Shown here in pieces: positions 17,944-26,447 of a stretch of 64,000 bases of DNA. Position 1 is the first letter of the stretch. Every line of letters starts with the position of its first letter. Origin of the DNA: Sporosarcina sp. FSL W7-1349 (GTDB lineage Bacteria > Bacillota > Bacilli > Bacillales_A > Planococcaceae). The position numbers and the translations under genes were made by a program. The notes under the pieces are model-generated. The model saw nothing but the letters and a program-made list of their open reading frames with translations, searched no databases and had not been told where the DNA came from. The stretch is taken from contig NZ_JBBOOK010000001.1 of assembly GCF_038003045.1 (NCBI RefSeq), forward strand, positions 1,550,001-1,614,000, written 5' to 3'.

Positions 17944-18855
17944 ATGGGGAAGAAAACAAAGGTTGCACTTTCAGTGGGGGCTGCCGGTATTGCAGCTTGG
18001 GCCGCTTCCAAAGTCGTGGCAAAACCAGTTCCACGGGAAGGAAAGAAAGCGCTCGATTTTGAAAACCCGATCATTCTGGCACGCCGGGGCGGTCTTGTGG
18101 ACACACCGGAACACACAATGGCAGCATTCACAAAATCCGCCGAATTGGGTGTCCATGGATTTGCAATCGATGCCCGGCTGACAAAGGATGAAGAAATCAT
18201 TCTCTTCCATGATGAAACCGTCGATCGGACAACGGATTTGTCCGGCAACGTGTCTGATTTTACGCTACTTGAATTAAAAGCGGCGGACGCCGGCTATGGA
18301 TTTTCTGATGACAATGGAATTTTTAAATACCGTGACCAAGGGGAACAAGTTGTCACCCTTCGGGAAATTCTGGAACAATTCCCCCATATGTTCGTTATGA
18401 TTAATTTGGTAGATGCACCGGATACATATGAAGGAAGCCTCATGCCGTCGAAGCTATGGGGTCTGTTGGACGAAATCGGAGTAGAGGATCGGATTGCGGT
18501 AACTAGCCCGTATGACGAGCAGACTGATCGTTTCAATTTATATGCACAGCATAAGATTGCCATCGGCGCCGGGGAGAACGAAGTGAAAAAAGCGTATGCG
18601 GCCTATGCAAGCAGATTCGGCCATCTCTACAATCCGCGGGCCGACCTGTTCAGGGTCCCCGATAAAAAGGCCCTTTTCCACTACGGATCCGATAGCTTCG
18701 TCCAGTTCCTTTCCAGATTGAACATCCCGATTTATTTTGAGGCCATTACAGATCGGGAAACCTTTACAAAATTACTGAATGCCGGCGCGGCCGGCTTTAT
18801 TGTCGACAATCCAGAGCTAGCCCTGGAAATCGTGCAAGAGCATGGGGGCGAATGA
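17944..18855 (+). CDS. Glycerophosphodiester phosphodiesterase-like protein, probably inactive
   Basis: The 303-residue product has the TIM-barrel GDPD pattern after an N-terminal hydrophobic stretch (about 7-21) that may anchor it. Several catalytic positions differ from active enzymes. The usual AHRG is ARRG, the usual PENT is PEHT, and the iElDv metal-binding segment reads FAIDAR, so its Glu is lost. The nIEiK segment reads MINLVDA, again without the Glu. The second catalytic His (LFHDETVDRTTD) remains. Active members hydrolyse glycerophosphodiesters with a divalent metal; the losses suggest a binding or regulatory role. It has its own promoter and terminator and interrupts the ylbG-ylbF pair. 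Confidence 0.8.
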   Translation: MGKKTKVALSVGAAGIAAWAASKVVAKPVPREGKKALDFENPIILARRGGLVDTPEHTMAAFTKSAELGVHGFAIDARLTKDEEIILFHDETVDRTTDLSGNVSDFTLLELKAADAGYGFSDDNGIFKYRDQGEQVVTLREILEQFPHMFVMINLVDAPDTYEGSLMPSKLWGLLDEIGVEDRIAVTSPYDEQTDRFNLYAQHKIAIGAGENEVKKAYAAYASRFGHLYNPRADLFRVPDKKALFHYGSDSFVQFLSRLNIPIYFEAITDRETFTKLLNAGAAGFIVDNPELALEIVQEHGGE

Positions 18856-18896
18856 AAAGAAAGGGCTGTCCGTAAAATCGGAGAGCCCTTTCTTTT
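18855..18896. terminator. Terminator after GDPD-like gene
   Basis: A 13-bp stem AAAAGAAAGGGCT/AGCCCTTTCTTTT begins at the stop codon and has a T-rich 3' arm. A second hairpin for the opposite gene follows at 18.94 kb. Confidence 0.8.
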
Positions 18897-18935
18897 CATA
18901 CACCGAAGCCTGTGGGATATTTTAGTACAAAGAAA

Positions 18936-18960
18936 AGGGCCGCCCTTAACAGGCAGCCCT
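18936..18960 (-). terminator. Terminator after ricF
   Basis: On the minus strand AGGGCTGCC pairs with GGCGGCCCT (one G-U pair), followed by TTTTC. It starts 6 bp beyond the ricF stop. Confidence 0.7.
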
Positions 18961-18965
18961 CTTCC

Positions 18966-19409
18966 TCAAGCCGAACAGGAACAGCTTCCACCGGTTCCGC
19001 AACCCGTTCCACAGGAGGAATCTGCGAAAAAGGCGTTGCCGGTCGGCACTTTCACCGCCTCTGAAACGGCATGGGCCATGTTTAGCCCGATTTCATCCAA
19101 CACTTGCTGGATATCGTTCTCTGCCAGTCGCAAGGCGGCGACTTGTTTATTCAAGTCAAGCTCCCGCTTTTGCTGGCGGATCGTTTTCATCACTATATGG
19201 TAATCCGGGTGGTATCTCCCGAACCGCTGCACCTCTTCATATCGTTCTTTCATCTCGGTGAACTTCCTGATTGACTGGACTAGATCCGGATCCGAATAGA
19301 CCCGATCGTAGGCCTGCTGGTACTCGGCCACTACTTCTGAATGCCGCAGCATATCAGCAAGTTCATCTATCTGTTCGATGATGGCGAGCCATTCGTCGGT
19401 CATCATCAT
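18966..19409 (-). CDS. ricF: RicF (YlbF), RNase Y/competence-sporulation accessory protein
   Basis: RicF forms a complex with RicA and RicT that carries iron-sulphur clusters and directs RNase Y-dependent mRNA maturation; it also affects competence, sporulation and biofilm formation. The 147-residue product has the helical YlbF core (ERYEEVQRFGRYHPDYHIVM, RQQKRELDLNKQVAALRLAEND). Its C-terminus is glycine- and cysteine-rich (SSCGTGCGTGGSCSCSA), the expected cluster-binding tail. I chose the first of three consecutive ATGs (19409), with GGGAGG upstream. Partner ricA and ricT are not in this window. Confidence 0.92.
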   Translation of the reverse strand: MMMTDEWLAIIEQIDELADMLRHSEVVAEYQQAYDRVYSDPDLVQSIRKFTEMKERYEEVQRFGRYHPDYHIVMKTIRQQKRELDLNKQVAALRLAENDIQQVLDEIGLNMAHAVSEAVKVPTGNAFFADSSCGTGCGTGGSCSCSA

Positions 19410-19499
19410 ACAATCATCGCCTCCCATCCCGTCCATCATACCAGATTTCGAGACGCATGTGCATCTATTGCCGCCCGGAATTTCAGGATGTTTCCATTG

Positions 19500-20936
19500 T
19501 CACCTCGATCCGCCTTCCACTTTCCCTTCATACGTTTTTTCCGAGAGAGCCCATTCCGCCTCGGCCACATCCGAAAAAGGAAGGACACCGGTTGCGGTCT
19601 GCTGGTATTTTTCATGGCCCTTTCCGGCAATTAAGACAATGTCTCCGGGAGCGGCCCGGAAAATCGCTTGGCGTATGGCGTCTTTCCGATCCAGCACCGC
19701 CTCGACTGTCGAACAGTCCCCGCCGAACCCTTCCTTGATATCCCGTACAATGCGTACCGGATCTTCATTGCGCGGATTATCGGTCGTGATGAAAACGAGA
19801 GATGAATAGCGGACAGCCAGTTCTCCCATCTCCGCCCGTTTCCCCTTATCCCGTTCTCCCCCACAACCGAAGACAGTGATCAGCTTTCCGTAGCAAATGG
19901 TCGACAGTGTTTGCAGGACAGCTTCAAGTGCATCCGGCGTATGGGCATAGTCGATGAATACCTGGACTCCATCCTGCTCCAGGCGCTGTAACCTTCCTTC
20001 CGGCAATGCCAACATACTTATTTGGTCGGCAACGTCATCAACCGTATAGCCGAGAGCGATGAGTGCACTTGCCGCTGCAATGGCGTTCAGTCTATTATAA
20101 TGGCCCGGGATGGCAAGTTTTTGAAGGATCAGATCTGTCGAATAGCCGAGCATGGCAGCCGCGCCAAAATAGAGAGTAGGCCGTTCCGAAGCGTCTGCCA
20201 TTTGACGGCATTGCGTATCATCTTGATTGACAATGATGGCATGGGCTTGATGTAGCAATCGTCCTTTGGCGGCAATGTAAGCTTCCCTGCCGCCATGTTC
20301 CTCATAATGGTCTTGGCCGATATTCAATAGGAGGCCGACGTCGATTTCACAATGTGCAAGCCGCGAGTTGGCCAAGCCGATGGAGGAGGCTTCCAAGATG
20401 ACATGAGTTACCCCCCGGCTTTCACAATACGCCAATAAAGGATGCAAGTATTCAGCGGGCAGCGTAGTCATTTCCGGACAGTCATACTCCATTCGGCGCC
20501 CTTCGATGAAAATGCCGATCGTACCGATCACGGCACATCGGATGCCAAGCCCTTGCAATAATTGCCCGATGAAATGGGTGACGGTCGTCTTGCCATTCGT
20601 CCCGGTCACCGCCACGACCGTCAACCTTTCAGACGGATTGCCTGCTAACCGGGCACTTGCATAGGAAAGGAATTTCCGGCAATCCGGTACTGTGATGATC
20701 GGCACATTCAGCGGAAGCTCCGACAAGGAGGGTCGATCGACAACGATAGCAACAGCTCCTTTTTGTATCGCTTCTTCTATATAACTGGCTCCATCTTGCC
20801 GCTTCCCTTTCCTAGCGACGAAGAGGAACCCTTCCCCGACATTGGCGGCCCGTTCTGTAACGCCCGTGACCTGAACCCGGGGGCGCCCCCCCGTGACTGT
20901 GCAAGGCCAATCTTTTAGAAGCTCCGTTACATGCAA
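19500..20936 (-). CDS. Orphan MurE-like UDP-MurNAc-tripeptide synthetase
   Basis: Mur ligases add amino acids to UDP-MurNAc peptides using ATP; MurE adds the third residue. The 478-residue product has all three domains. The N-terminal domain has the TGVTERAANVGEGFLFVARKG segment (in part), the central ATP domain has VTGTNGKTTVTHFIG and ILEASSIGLANSRL, and the C-terminal domain has FGCGGERDKGKRAEM and DNPRNEDP. DNPR is typical of meso-diaminopimelate-adding enzymes. The start is probably the TTG at 20936 (or the GTG at 20939) after AAGGGGAGAGG. The regular murE should lie in the division cluster beyond the left edge, so this looks like a second copy. It is divergent from the aspartokinase-like gene. 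Confidence 0.85.
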   Translation of the reverse strand: MHVTELLKDWPCTVTGGRPRVQVTGVTERAANVGEGFLFVARKGKRQDGASYIEEAIQKGAVAIVVDRPSLSELPLNVPIITVPDCRKFLSYASARLAGNPSERLTVVAVTGTNGKTTVTHFIGQLLQGLGIRCAVIGTIGIFIEGRRMEYDCPEMTTLPAEYLHPLLAYCESRGVTHVILEASSIGLANSRLAHCEIDVGLLLNIGQDHYEEHGGREAYIAAKGRLLHQAHAIIVNQDDTQCRQMADASERPTLYFGAAAMLGYSTDLILQKLAIPGHYNRLNAIAAASALIALGYTVDDVADQISMLALPEGRLQRLEQDGVQVFIDYAHTPDALEAVLQTLSTICYGKLITVFGCGGERDKGKRAEMGELAVRYSSLVFITTDNPRNEDPVRIVRDIKEGFGGDCSTVEAVLDRKDAIRQAIFRAAPGDIVLIAGKGHEKYQQTATGVLPFSDVAEAEWALSEKTYEGKVEGGSR

Positions 20937-21049
20937 CACCCCTCTCCCCTTCCCGAACATTTTCGAAAAACACGAATATATTGAGAGCGAACATACTTTA
21001 TCGTATGAACAAGAAGGTATGAATGTCACGAAGAAAGTTGGGGGTCTAT

Positions 21050-21781
21050 ATGATCGTCCAGAAATTCGGCGGAATCGCCATGAGAGATGAACAGATGAGA
21101 GCCGCATGCATCGAGCATATAAGGGATGGTTTAAATAAGTACCGTCATGTATTGGTCGTGGTCTCCGCTATCGGGCGGATGCATGATCCCTACTCGACAG
21201 ATAGCCTCTTGCAACTGACAACTGCTTTTTCATCGGATATGAAAGCCCGTGATCTAGCGGCATCTTGTGGGGAACTGATCGCCGCTGCCGTCCTCTCAGC
21301 AGAATTGAAGGCGGCGGGAGTCCCCAATCTGGTGCTGCATGGGAATCGGGCCGGTGTCACGACTAGCGGTGAATTCGGCGATGCTGCCATTGAATCGATT
21401 GATACATCTCCGATCCTCGATGGATTCGAAGAAAGCCGCTGCCTGATCATTCCCGGATTTCAAGGAGTCAATGACAAAGGCGAAGTGATGACACTCGGCA
21501 GGGGGGGCAGCGATTTGACCGCCATTGCTCTAGGGGCCGCTTTACAAGCACATCATGTGACGTTTTATAAAGATGTACCCGGAGTCATGACAGATGATCC
21601 AAAACAAGTAGCCACCGCAAAAAAACTGGACAAAATTTCATTACAGGACTTTTTGCCGCTGCTCGATTGTGAAAAGCCAATCATTCAGAAGCGGGCGGCC
21701 ATGCACGCTTTGGACAAAAAAACACCCCTTTACATAAGGGGCATTTGCAATCCGGAAGAGGGAACTTGGGTATTGCCGTAA
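21050..21781 (+). CDS. Aspartokinase-like protein without ACT domains
   Basis: Aspartate kinases phosphorylate aspartate at the entry to lysine, diaminopimelate, methionine and threonine synthesis. The 243-residue product covers only the amino-acid-kinase domain and resembles the N-terminal part of B. subtilis DapG. It has IVQKFGG, VVSAIGRMHDPYSTDSLL, IIPGFQGVNDKGEVMTLGRGGSD and YKDVPGVMTDDPK. It ends where the regulatory ACT pair normally begins, so allosteric feedback should be missing. The canonical KFGGTSV is KFGGIAM, which may alter or abolish catalysis. Starts at 21050 (chosen) and 21023 are both possible. Its partner may be the divergent MurE-like ligase. Confidence 0.78.
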   Translation: MIVQKFGGIAMRDEQMRAACIEHIRDGLNKYRHVLVVVSAIGRMHDPYSTDSLLQLTTAFSSDMKARDLAASCGELIAAAVLSAELKAAGVPNLVLHGNRAGVTTSGEFGDAAIESIDTSPILDGFEESRCLIIPGFQGVNDKGEVMTLGRGGSDLTAIALGAALQAHHVTFYKDVPGVMTDDPKQVATAKKLDKISLQDFLPLLDCEKPIIQKRAAMHALDKKTPLYIRGICNPEEGTWVLP

Positions 21782-21782
21782 T

Positions 21783-22859
21783 TCATTCCTCTTCTGGCTC
21801 AGTTTCCTCCGCAACTCTGCGGATCATATCTTGTGTATAGTATTTTCCATAGGCACCGGTGCCGATATGGGTGAAATCCTTATCAAGCAGAACATTCCGA
21901 TGGGCCGGAGAATTGAGCCAACCGTGGACGGCTTCAATCGCATCTACATAATTGAAGGCGATGTTCTCTCCCGCTTTCTTATGGATGATGTCAGCCGCCT
22001 TGAGTCGGTTGGCCAAATTGCCGGTCCCAGGAGATTCATGGGAAAAATAATTTTCAATGGCCATGTCCTTGCTATGTTCACTCGCTACAACATCGAGCTG
22101 CTCATCCCACACGAGCTCCGGTAGGTCATGTTTGATTCGATAATGGTTCGTCAATTCGAAAATCTGAAGTTCCATCGCATGATTCACTTCCATTTGAACC
22201 ATGGAAGATGGTCGTTCCGCTGTAACCATATTGCCCATATACGCCATGTCATAAGGCTGCTGGATGACTAACATAATGGGATCGATGAAACGGACCGCCT
22301 CCAATGCACCATCCACATCATCGATATAAAGCTGTGCATAGACCCCCTCATATGGAACTAACACACGGTTTTTCATATCATCGCTATTAAGAGTAAAAGT
22401 ATAAATATTATTGTCGACCTTGACATTCACTTCCGATTCCATAATAGTGAACCGTCGAATCTCTTCGACTTGTTGACTGATAGTAAACGGGGTGACATCA
22501 GCTTTCACATCGGCGCTATAAATTTGCATGACTACGCCATCCTGGACTCCAGCCATCAACCGGTCTGCTCCCCTGTACACCCACCAATGGAAGCCATAGC
22601 CGGATGGCTCCTTTCGGTCCGGTTCTCCAAAAACCTCCACCAACGCATCCGCTTTTTTTCCGACAAATGTGGAAATCCCTTTCGTCGGGCGGGCTAAAGC
22701 ATCCATCCTCGATTCTTCCCCTGAAGGAGGAACTGGAATCGGGTTTCCATGGTTGACTGGGGATTCCAACAATTCATTTTCCAATACACGATCATCCATA
22801 TAATAAAGAAAGGCAAGGACTAGGATCAAAAGTACTCCAATTCTCCAAATCACTTTCAT
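21783..22859 (-). CDS. YlbC-like CAP/SCP-domain protein
   Basis: The 358-residue product has an N-terminal membrane anchor (about 5-20, WRIGVLLILVLAFLYYM in part) and should be exported. A CAP-associated domain (about 60-200: GKKADALVEVFGEPDRKEP...FHWWVYRG) precedes the C-terminal CAP/SCP domain. The latter has the conserved LTNHYRIKHDLPELVWDEQL, EHSKDMAIENYFSH, AGENIAFNY and GWLNSPAHRNVLL. The histidines in SEHSKD and SPAHRN are the usual CAP pocket residues. The family occurs on the surface of many Bacillales with no firm function. Position agrees with ylbC, but ylbA, ylbB, ylbD and ylbE are missing here. Confidence 0.88.
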   Translation of the reverse strand: MKVIWRIGVLLILVLAFLYYMDDRVLENELLESPVNHGNPIPVPPSGEESRMDALARPTKGISTFVGKKADALVEVFGEPDRKEPSGYGFHWWVYRGADRLMAGVQDGVVMQIYSADVKADVTPFTISQQVEEIRRFTIMESEVNVKVDNNIYTFTLNSDDMKNRVLVPYEGVYAQLYIDDVDGALEAVRFIDPIMLVIQQPYDMAYMGNMVTAERPSSMVQMEVNHAMELQIFELTNHYRIKHDLPELVWDEQLDVVASEHSKDMAIENYFSHESPGTGNLANRLKAADIIHKKAGENIAFNYVDAIEAVHGWLNSPAHRNVLLDKDFTHIGTGAYGKYYTQDMIRRVAEETEPEEE

Positions 22860-23217
22860 AAACGGCGTCCCGCTCCCCTTGTGTAATATTTTAACAATTC
22901 ACAGAATCAAATGATTTTCTCAAAATATACTCCGCAATTGCCTATAGGATAAGACAAAATACAGGATGGAGTAAACCATCAGTATACCTTATTCTCAATT
23001 GGACAGTAAATAGTTTGAATTTCAAAATGACTTTTTTGAGCGAATAATGGCTCTCTTTTATTATACTTCGGTATTGCCTGATATAGATTAAATAGTAAAT
23101 TATTTTTCTCCGTCCAATATTTGCTGACACAATGTTGTCATTGCAACTAGATTCGTTTTGTTCTATTATTAATAGGTATAGGGTAATGGCTGGATTATAT
23201 ATAAGGAGGATGTAACA
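22860..23217. other. Divergent promoter region of ylbC-like gene and yugN
   Basis: This AT-rich 358-bp spacer carries no gene. On the plus strand TTGAGC and TATTAT 17 bp apart (about 23036-23064) could be a promoter. A dyad TGACA-6-TGTCA lies at 23125-23140, and AAGGAGG precedes the yugN ATG. Confidence 0.45.
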
Positions 23218-23634
23218 ATGTATATTGAAAATACAGACATTGAAAATATTCTTGCAGACGTCAACGTACTGGACGAAATCATGCTGAAACATGATTTGAT
23301 CCGTGCTGGACAATGGGATTATGAACGTGTCACATACGATAAAAAATATGTTGTGAAAGAAGGCACATATTATTTACGCGTATTCGGCGTAGCAACTGAA
23401 GGGGATGTAGATGCACGCGATGCGATCATCCAACTGAAAAAACCGGTTATCGGAAAGTACTACTACCCATTTGGTGTTGAATACGGGGAAGAAGAACATT
23501 TTCCAGCCAGCCTGCTGAAAGATTGCGCTGCTACGTTAAAAGCGGTGAATGCAGATCTAAAACCGTATAATTTGACAGTGGCAACAGAAGTGCAGGAAGC
23601 TAAGAAAGAAAAGAAACCAGCTTTAACAAAATAA
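23218..23634 (+). CDS. YugN-like family protein
   Basis: The 138-residue product begins MYIENTDIENILADVNVLDEI (in part) after an AAGGAGG site. It has the YugN pattern: QWDYERVTYDKKYVV, YYLRVFGVATEGDVDARDA and IQLKKPVIGKYYYPFGVEYG. It is a soluble protein with a basic tail (KKEKKPALTK). YugN of B. subtilis is a DUF-type protein near the pgi gene, with no established activity. Here it stands alone between ylbC and the AI-2E-family gene with its own terminator. Confidence 0.8.
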   Translation: MYIENTDIENILADVNVLDEIMLKHDLIRAGQWDYERVTYDKKYVVKEGTYYLRVFGVATEGDVDARDAIIQLKKPVIGKYYYPFGVEYGEEEHFPASLLKDCAATLKAVNADLKPYNLTVATEVQEAKKEKKPALTK

Positions 23635-23647
23635 TTTGATTCATGTC

Positions 23648-23678
23648 ACCGGAGAGCGTCCTGTTCTCCGGTTTTTTT
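23648..23678 (+). terminator. Terminator after yugN-like gene
   Basis: ACCGGAGA pairs with TCTCCGGT across a 9-nt loop, followed by a run of T residues. Confidence 0.88.
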
Positions 23679-23775
23679 CTACTCATACGTTTTCTAGAAA
23701 TTCTTGTCTCTTCCTATTCAATTCTTCCTCTTTTGGGTATAATTAAAATAGTGAATATTTTTGGGGGAATGACGG

Positions 23776-24834
23776 TTGGCAAAATGGCTTACGAAACGAA
23801 ACTTTATTATTTTTTTGAGCATCATCTTGGTTATTTTACTATTCGTGTTCATCGTGCCGGTGTCCTTACCGATCATCTTTGCACTGATTACAGCTTTACT
23901 GATCGATCCTCTTGTCCGACTGGCAGAAAAAAGATTCAAATGGAGCCGTAAAATTTCCGTCATCTCGGTATTCATTTTCATCCTCGCTATCGTCACCTCC
24001 ATTCTATATTATACGGTGACTCGCCTCATTGGGAAGATCATCCATTTTACAAAAGAAGCACCCAATTATTTCAATTCCATGTCGGGGTTATGGATTGATA
24101 CACAGAATAAGTTATTTCAGTATACGGCAGGCATGCCGGACGATGTAGTCAAAGCGATCCAAAAAGAGTTCAAAAATATTTTTGAATCCATCCGGGATTC
24201 GGTATTGGACTTGCTAAGTTACCAACGGATCATGGACCTGATGACTGATATTCCTAATCTCCTCGTCGCTTTGCTCGTCTATCTGATAGCCCTCTTTTTA
24301 TTCATGCTTGAATTGCCTGAACTTAAAAAGATGCTTTTTAGGCATTTGACAACATCTACAGCCGAAAAAGTGCGATATATGATCACGAAGCTGAACACTG
24401 TCATCTTCGGATTCATGAAAGCCCAGCTTCTCGTCAGTTTCATCATTTTAGCGGTGACATTCATAGGGCTGCTCATCATCTCACCGAAATACGCCGTTGT
24501 CATGTCACTCGTCATCTGGATCATTGACGTCATTCCGATTCTCGGGTCGATTATTATCCTGGCGCCATGGTCACTGTATCATTACATAAGCGGGGATGTC
24601 GCCATGGGCACGAAGTTAGCGATTTTAGCGGCTATTCTCCTTATCATCCGAAGAACGGTCGAACCAAAGGTAATGGGTTCCCAGATCGGGTTATCACCGC
24701 TTCCGACATTAATAGCGATGTTCATCGGATTGAAGCTGATTGGCTTCCTCGGCTTTTTCCTCGGGCCACTTATTGTCATCCTTTTTACAACAGCAAGGGA
24801 AGCAGGAATCATCAAACTCAGCTTCAGAATATGA
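23776..24834 (+). CDS. AI-2E family (YtvI-like) membrane protein
   Basis: The 352-residue product has the AI-2E transporter-family layout. Two or three membrane helices come early (about 9-48 and 60-85), followed by a soluble amphipathic stretch. Five more helices follow from about 160, with the family segments ISPKYAVVMSLVIWIIDVIPILGS and KVMGSQIGLSPLPTLIAMFIGLKLIGFLGFFLGPL (in part). Members export or transport various solutes; YtvI of B. subtilis is a sporulation-linked member. The start is a TTG (23776) after GGGGGA. An ATG 7 bp earlier is out of frame. The substrate is unknown. Confidence 0.85.
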   Translation: MAKWLTKRNFIIFLSIILVILLFVFIVPVSLPIIFALITALLIDPLVRLAEKRFKWSRKISVISVFIFILAIVTSILYYTVTRLIGKIIHFTKEAPNYFNSMSGLWIDTQNKLFQYTAGMPDDVVKAIQKEFKNIFESIRDSVLDLLSYQRIMDLMTDIPNLLVALLVYLIALFLFMLELPELKKMLFRHLTTSTAEKVRYMITKLNTVIFGFMKAQLLVSFIILAVTFIGLLIISPKYAVVMSLVIWIIDVIPILGSIIILAPWSLYHYISGDVAMGTKLAILAAILLIIRRTVEPKVMGSQIGLSPLPTLIAMFIGLKLIGFLGFFLGPLIVILFTTAREAGIIKLSFRI

Positions 24835-24835
24835 T

Positions 24836-24874
24836 AAAAAACACGGAACCCGTCGTATGGGTCACGTGTTTTTT
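24836..24874. terminator. Bidirectional terminator
   Basis: AAAAAACACG and CGTGTTTTTT form a stem with inner ACCC/GGGT. It lies between the convergent AI-2E-family gene and ctaM and has T-tracts both ways. Confidence 0.88.
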
Positions 24875-24876
24875 GT

Positions 24877-25338
24877 TTACAATCCTAATATCGCTTTGAA
24901 AACCGACGTCGTCTCCCCGCCTTTATAGAAAATATAGAGAAGAAGATAGACAGCCACCCCTGTAATGGCGGTGAAAAACCAGATGACACTCGTAACAGGG
25001 CCAATTTTGCGGTGACGCACCAAATTCTGCTTCAGGCCCGTGTAAATCGTGACGATGCCGAAAACGGCCCCCGTTGTCGCTAAAAAGATGTGAAAGATAA
25101 GAAATATCGTATAATACACTTTTAAATGTTCGGGTCCGCCAAAAGCGGTATTCCCGACAAACACCGTCCGAGAAAGGTAAATGATGAAAAAGAGCAGCGC
25201 CGAAACCGCGGCCGCCAGCATCGTCTTCTTATGCGCTTCAATTTTTTTCTTCCGAATCAAATACCACCCGATTGCAACCAGCACCGCCGACAGAACAATG
25301 AAGAAGGTGCTGATTGTTGGCAGTAATGGGACATCCAT
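24877..25338 (-). CDS. ctaM: CtaM-like DUF420 membrane protein
   Basis: The 153-residue product has four or five membrane helices (about 8-27, 40-58, 78-100, 115-140). The DUF420 signatures are AHKKTMLAAAVSALLFFIIYLSR (in part), HLKVYYTIFLIFHIFLATTG and RHRKIGPVTSVIWFFTAITG. The Staphylococcus aureus homologue CtaM is needed for functional aa3-type cytochrome oxidase; B. subtilis YozB is another member. The histidines in helices could bind heme or metal. It follows ctaG by 15 bp, supporting a role in oxidase assembly. Confidence 0.85.
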   Translation of the reverse strand: MDVPLLPTISTFFIVLSAVLVAIGWYLIRKKKIEAHKKTMLAAAVSALLFFIIYLSRTVFVGNTAFGGPEHLKVYYTIFLIFHIFLATTGAVFGIVTIYTGLKQNLVRHRKIGPVTSVIWFFTAITGVAVYLLLYIFYKGGETTSVFKAILGL

Positions 25339-25353
25339 ATTACTTCTCCCCTA

Positions 25354-26283
25354 TCAAGAGCCGTGCATCGTCAATTTTTGACGTTCCAGTAAATCTCTTT
25401 TAGTTATTTCATCGGCATCTCGCTGTTCTTCTTTATACCATTTAATAAATATTTTACCAATTACTACTACATAAATAAGTTCCTGAATGACTTTCATCAA
25501 AATGCCGCCCAATTGTTGATCATACACTGTAGGCATTTTCGTAAATAATTCTGGGCCTGAAATGCCTAGTCCCGAAAGTCCGGCAAGGGTGCTTCCAGGT
25601 ACGCAAAGAGCCATCGCTTGCAGCCATGCTTCTCCACTGCTATACGTGTCATAAACAGGGACATCCACGAAGATGATGAGAGCACAGGCCGGTGTGATCA
25701 GAATAGCACTGAGAATGACGTAACCGATTTTCTTCAATCCATGAAGTTTAGGCTGTCCTTCCAGTGTATTGACGATCGGCCACCATAAAAAGATAGCAAA
25801 GATGAATAATGTGATGGTAAACAGTGCATGGAAGATAATGCTAAGTTTTACTTGATCCAAAATAAACGGATAGTGATACAAGGAAAACATAATGGTAAAC
25901 AGAATAAGGCTCAGGACGGGATTCGTAAAGAAGCGCATTGCTCTACCCACGATCTTGATATCCAATACCTTTTTCCAAATCCAGTCTGGGATTCCGATGA
26001 TTAAAAAAGGAGCAACTATCAAAAGAAGTATAGCCATTTGCGCCATATGAACCGAGAATAGAATATGGCCCATCAAATCCATCGGCGAGCCTTTCACGAT
26101 ATAGAGCAAGACCATCGAGGCAAGGAAATAGCCAATCTCCTTCCGAGTCACCGGCTCCTCCCCATCAAACTTATGTCTCCATTTCTTGGTCAATAAAAAA
26201 TATAAAACCACCGCGGCAAGGATCGATAAGAAAAACCAAGGACTCCACAATGCGCGAAATCCGAATATGCTCAAAGGCAACAT
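25354..26283 (-). CDS. ctaG: Cytochrome c oxidase assembly factor CtaG
   Basis: CtaG of Bacillus-type bacteria is a polytopic membrane protein required for caa3 oxidase, probably in copper delivery or assembly of the CuB/CuA sites. The 309-residue product starts MLPLSIFGFRALWSPWFF (ATG at 26283, GAAGGAG upstream). It has seven likely helices, with HILFSVHMAQMAILLLIVAPFLIIGIPDW (in part) and FALFTITLFIFA-type segments. Several His residues lie near membrane surfaces (HILFSVHM, SLYHYPF). It lies downstream of the ctaCDEF terminator and upstream of ctaM. Confidence 0.9.
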   Translation of the reverse strand: MLPLSIFGFRALWSPWFFLSILAAVVLYFLLTKKWRHKFDGEEPVTRKEIGYFLASMVLLYIVKGSPMDLMGHILFSVHMAQMAILLLIVAPFLIIGIPDWIWKKVLDIKIVGRAMRFFTNPVLSLILFTIMFSLYHYPFILDQVKLSIIFHALFTITLFIFAIFLWWPIVNTLEGQPKLHGLKKIGYVILSAILITPACALIIFVDVPVYDTYSSGEAWLQAMALCVPGSTLAGLSGLGISGPELFTKMPTVYDQQLGGILMKVIQELIYVVVIGKIFIKWYKEEQRDADEITKRDLLERQKLTMHGS

Positions 26284-26403
26284 TGCCATCGCTCCTTCAC
26301 TAAAGTCTTTCTCCATTATAAATCGTACCATCAATGAACACAATGAATGAACTATGACAAATTGCCAATTCTCGACATACAGAATGCAATGACGCACAAA
26401 AAG

Positions 26404-26437
26404 AAAGCCTAGGGAAGATTATTCTTCCCTAGGCTTT
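26404..26437 (-). terminator. Terminator of ctaCDEF
   Basis: A 15-bp perfect stem AAAGCCTAGGGAAGA and its complement has a 4-nt loop and is followed on the minus strand by CTTTTTG. It lies 11 bp beyond the ctaF stop. Confidence 0.9.
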
Positions 26438-26447
26438 CCGTCTAGCA

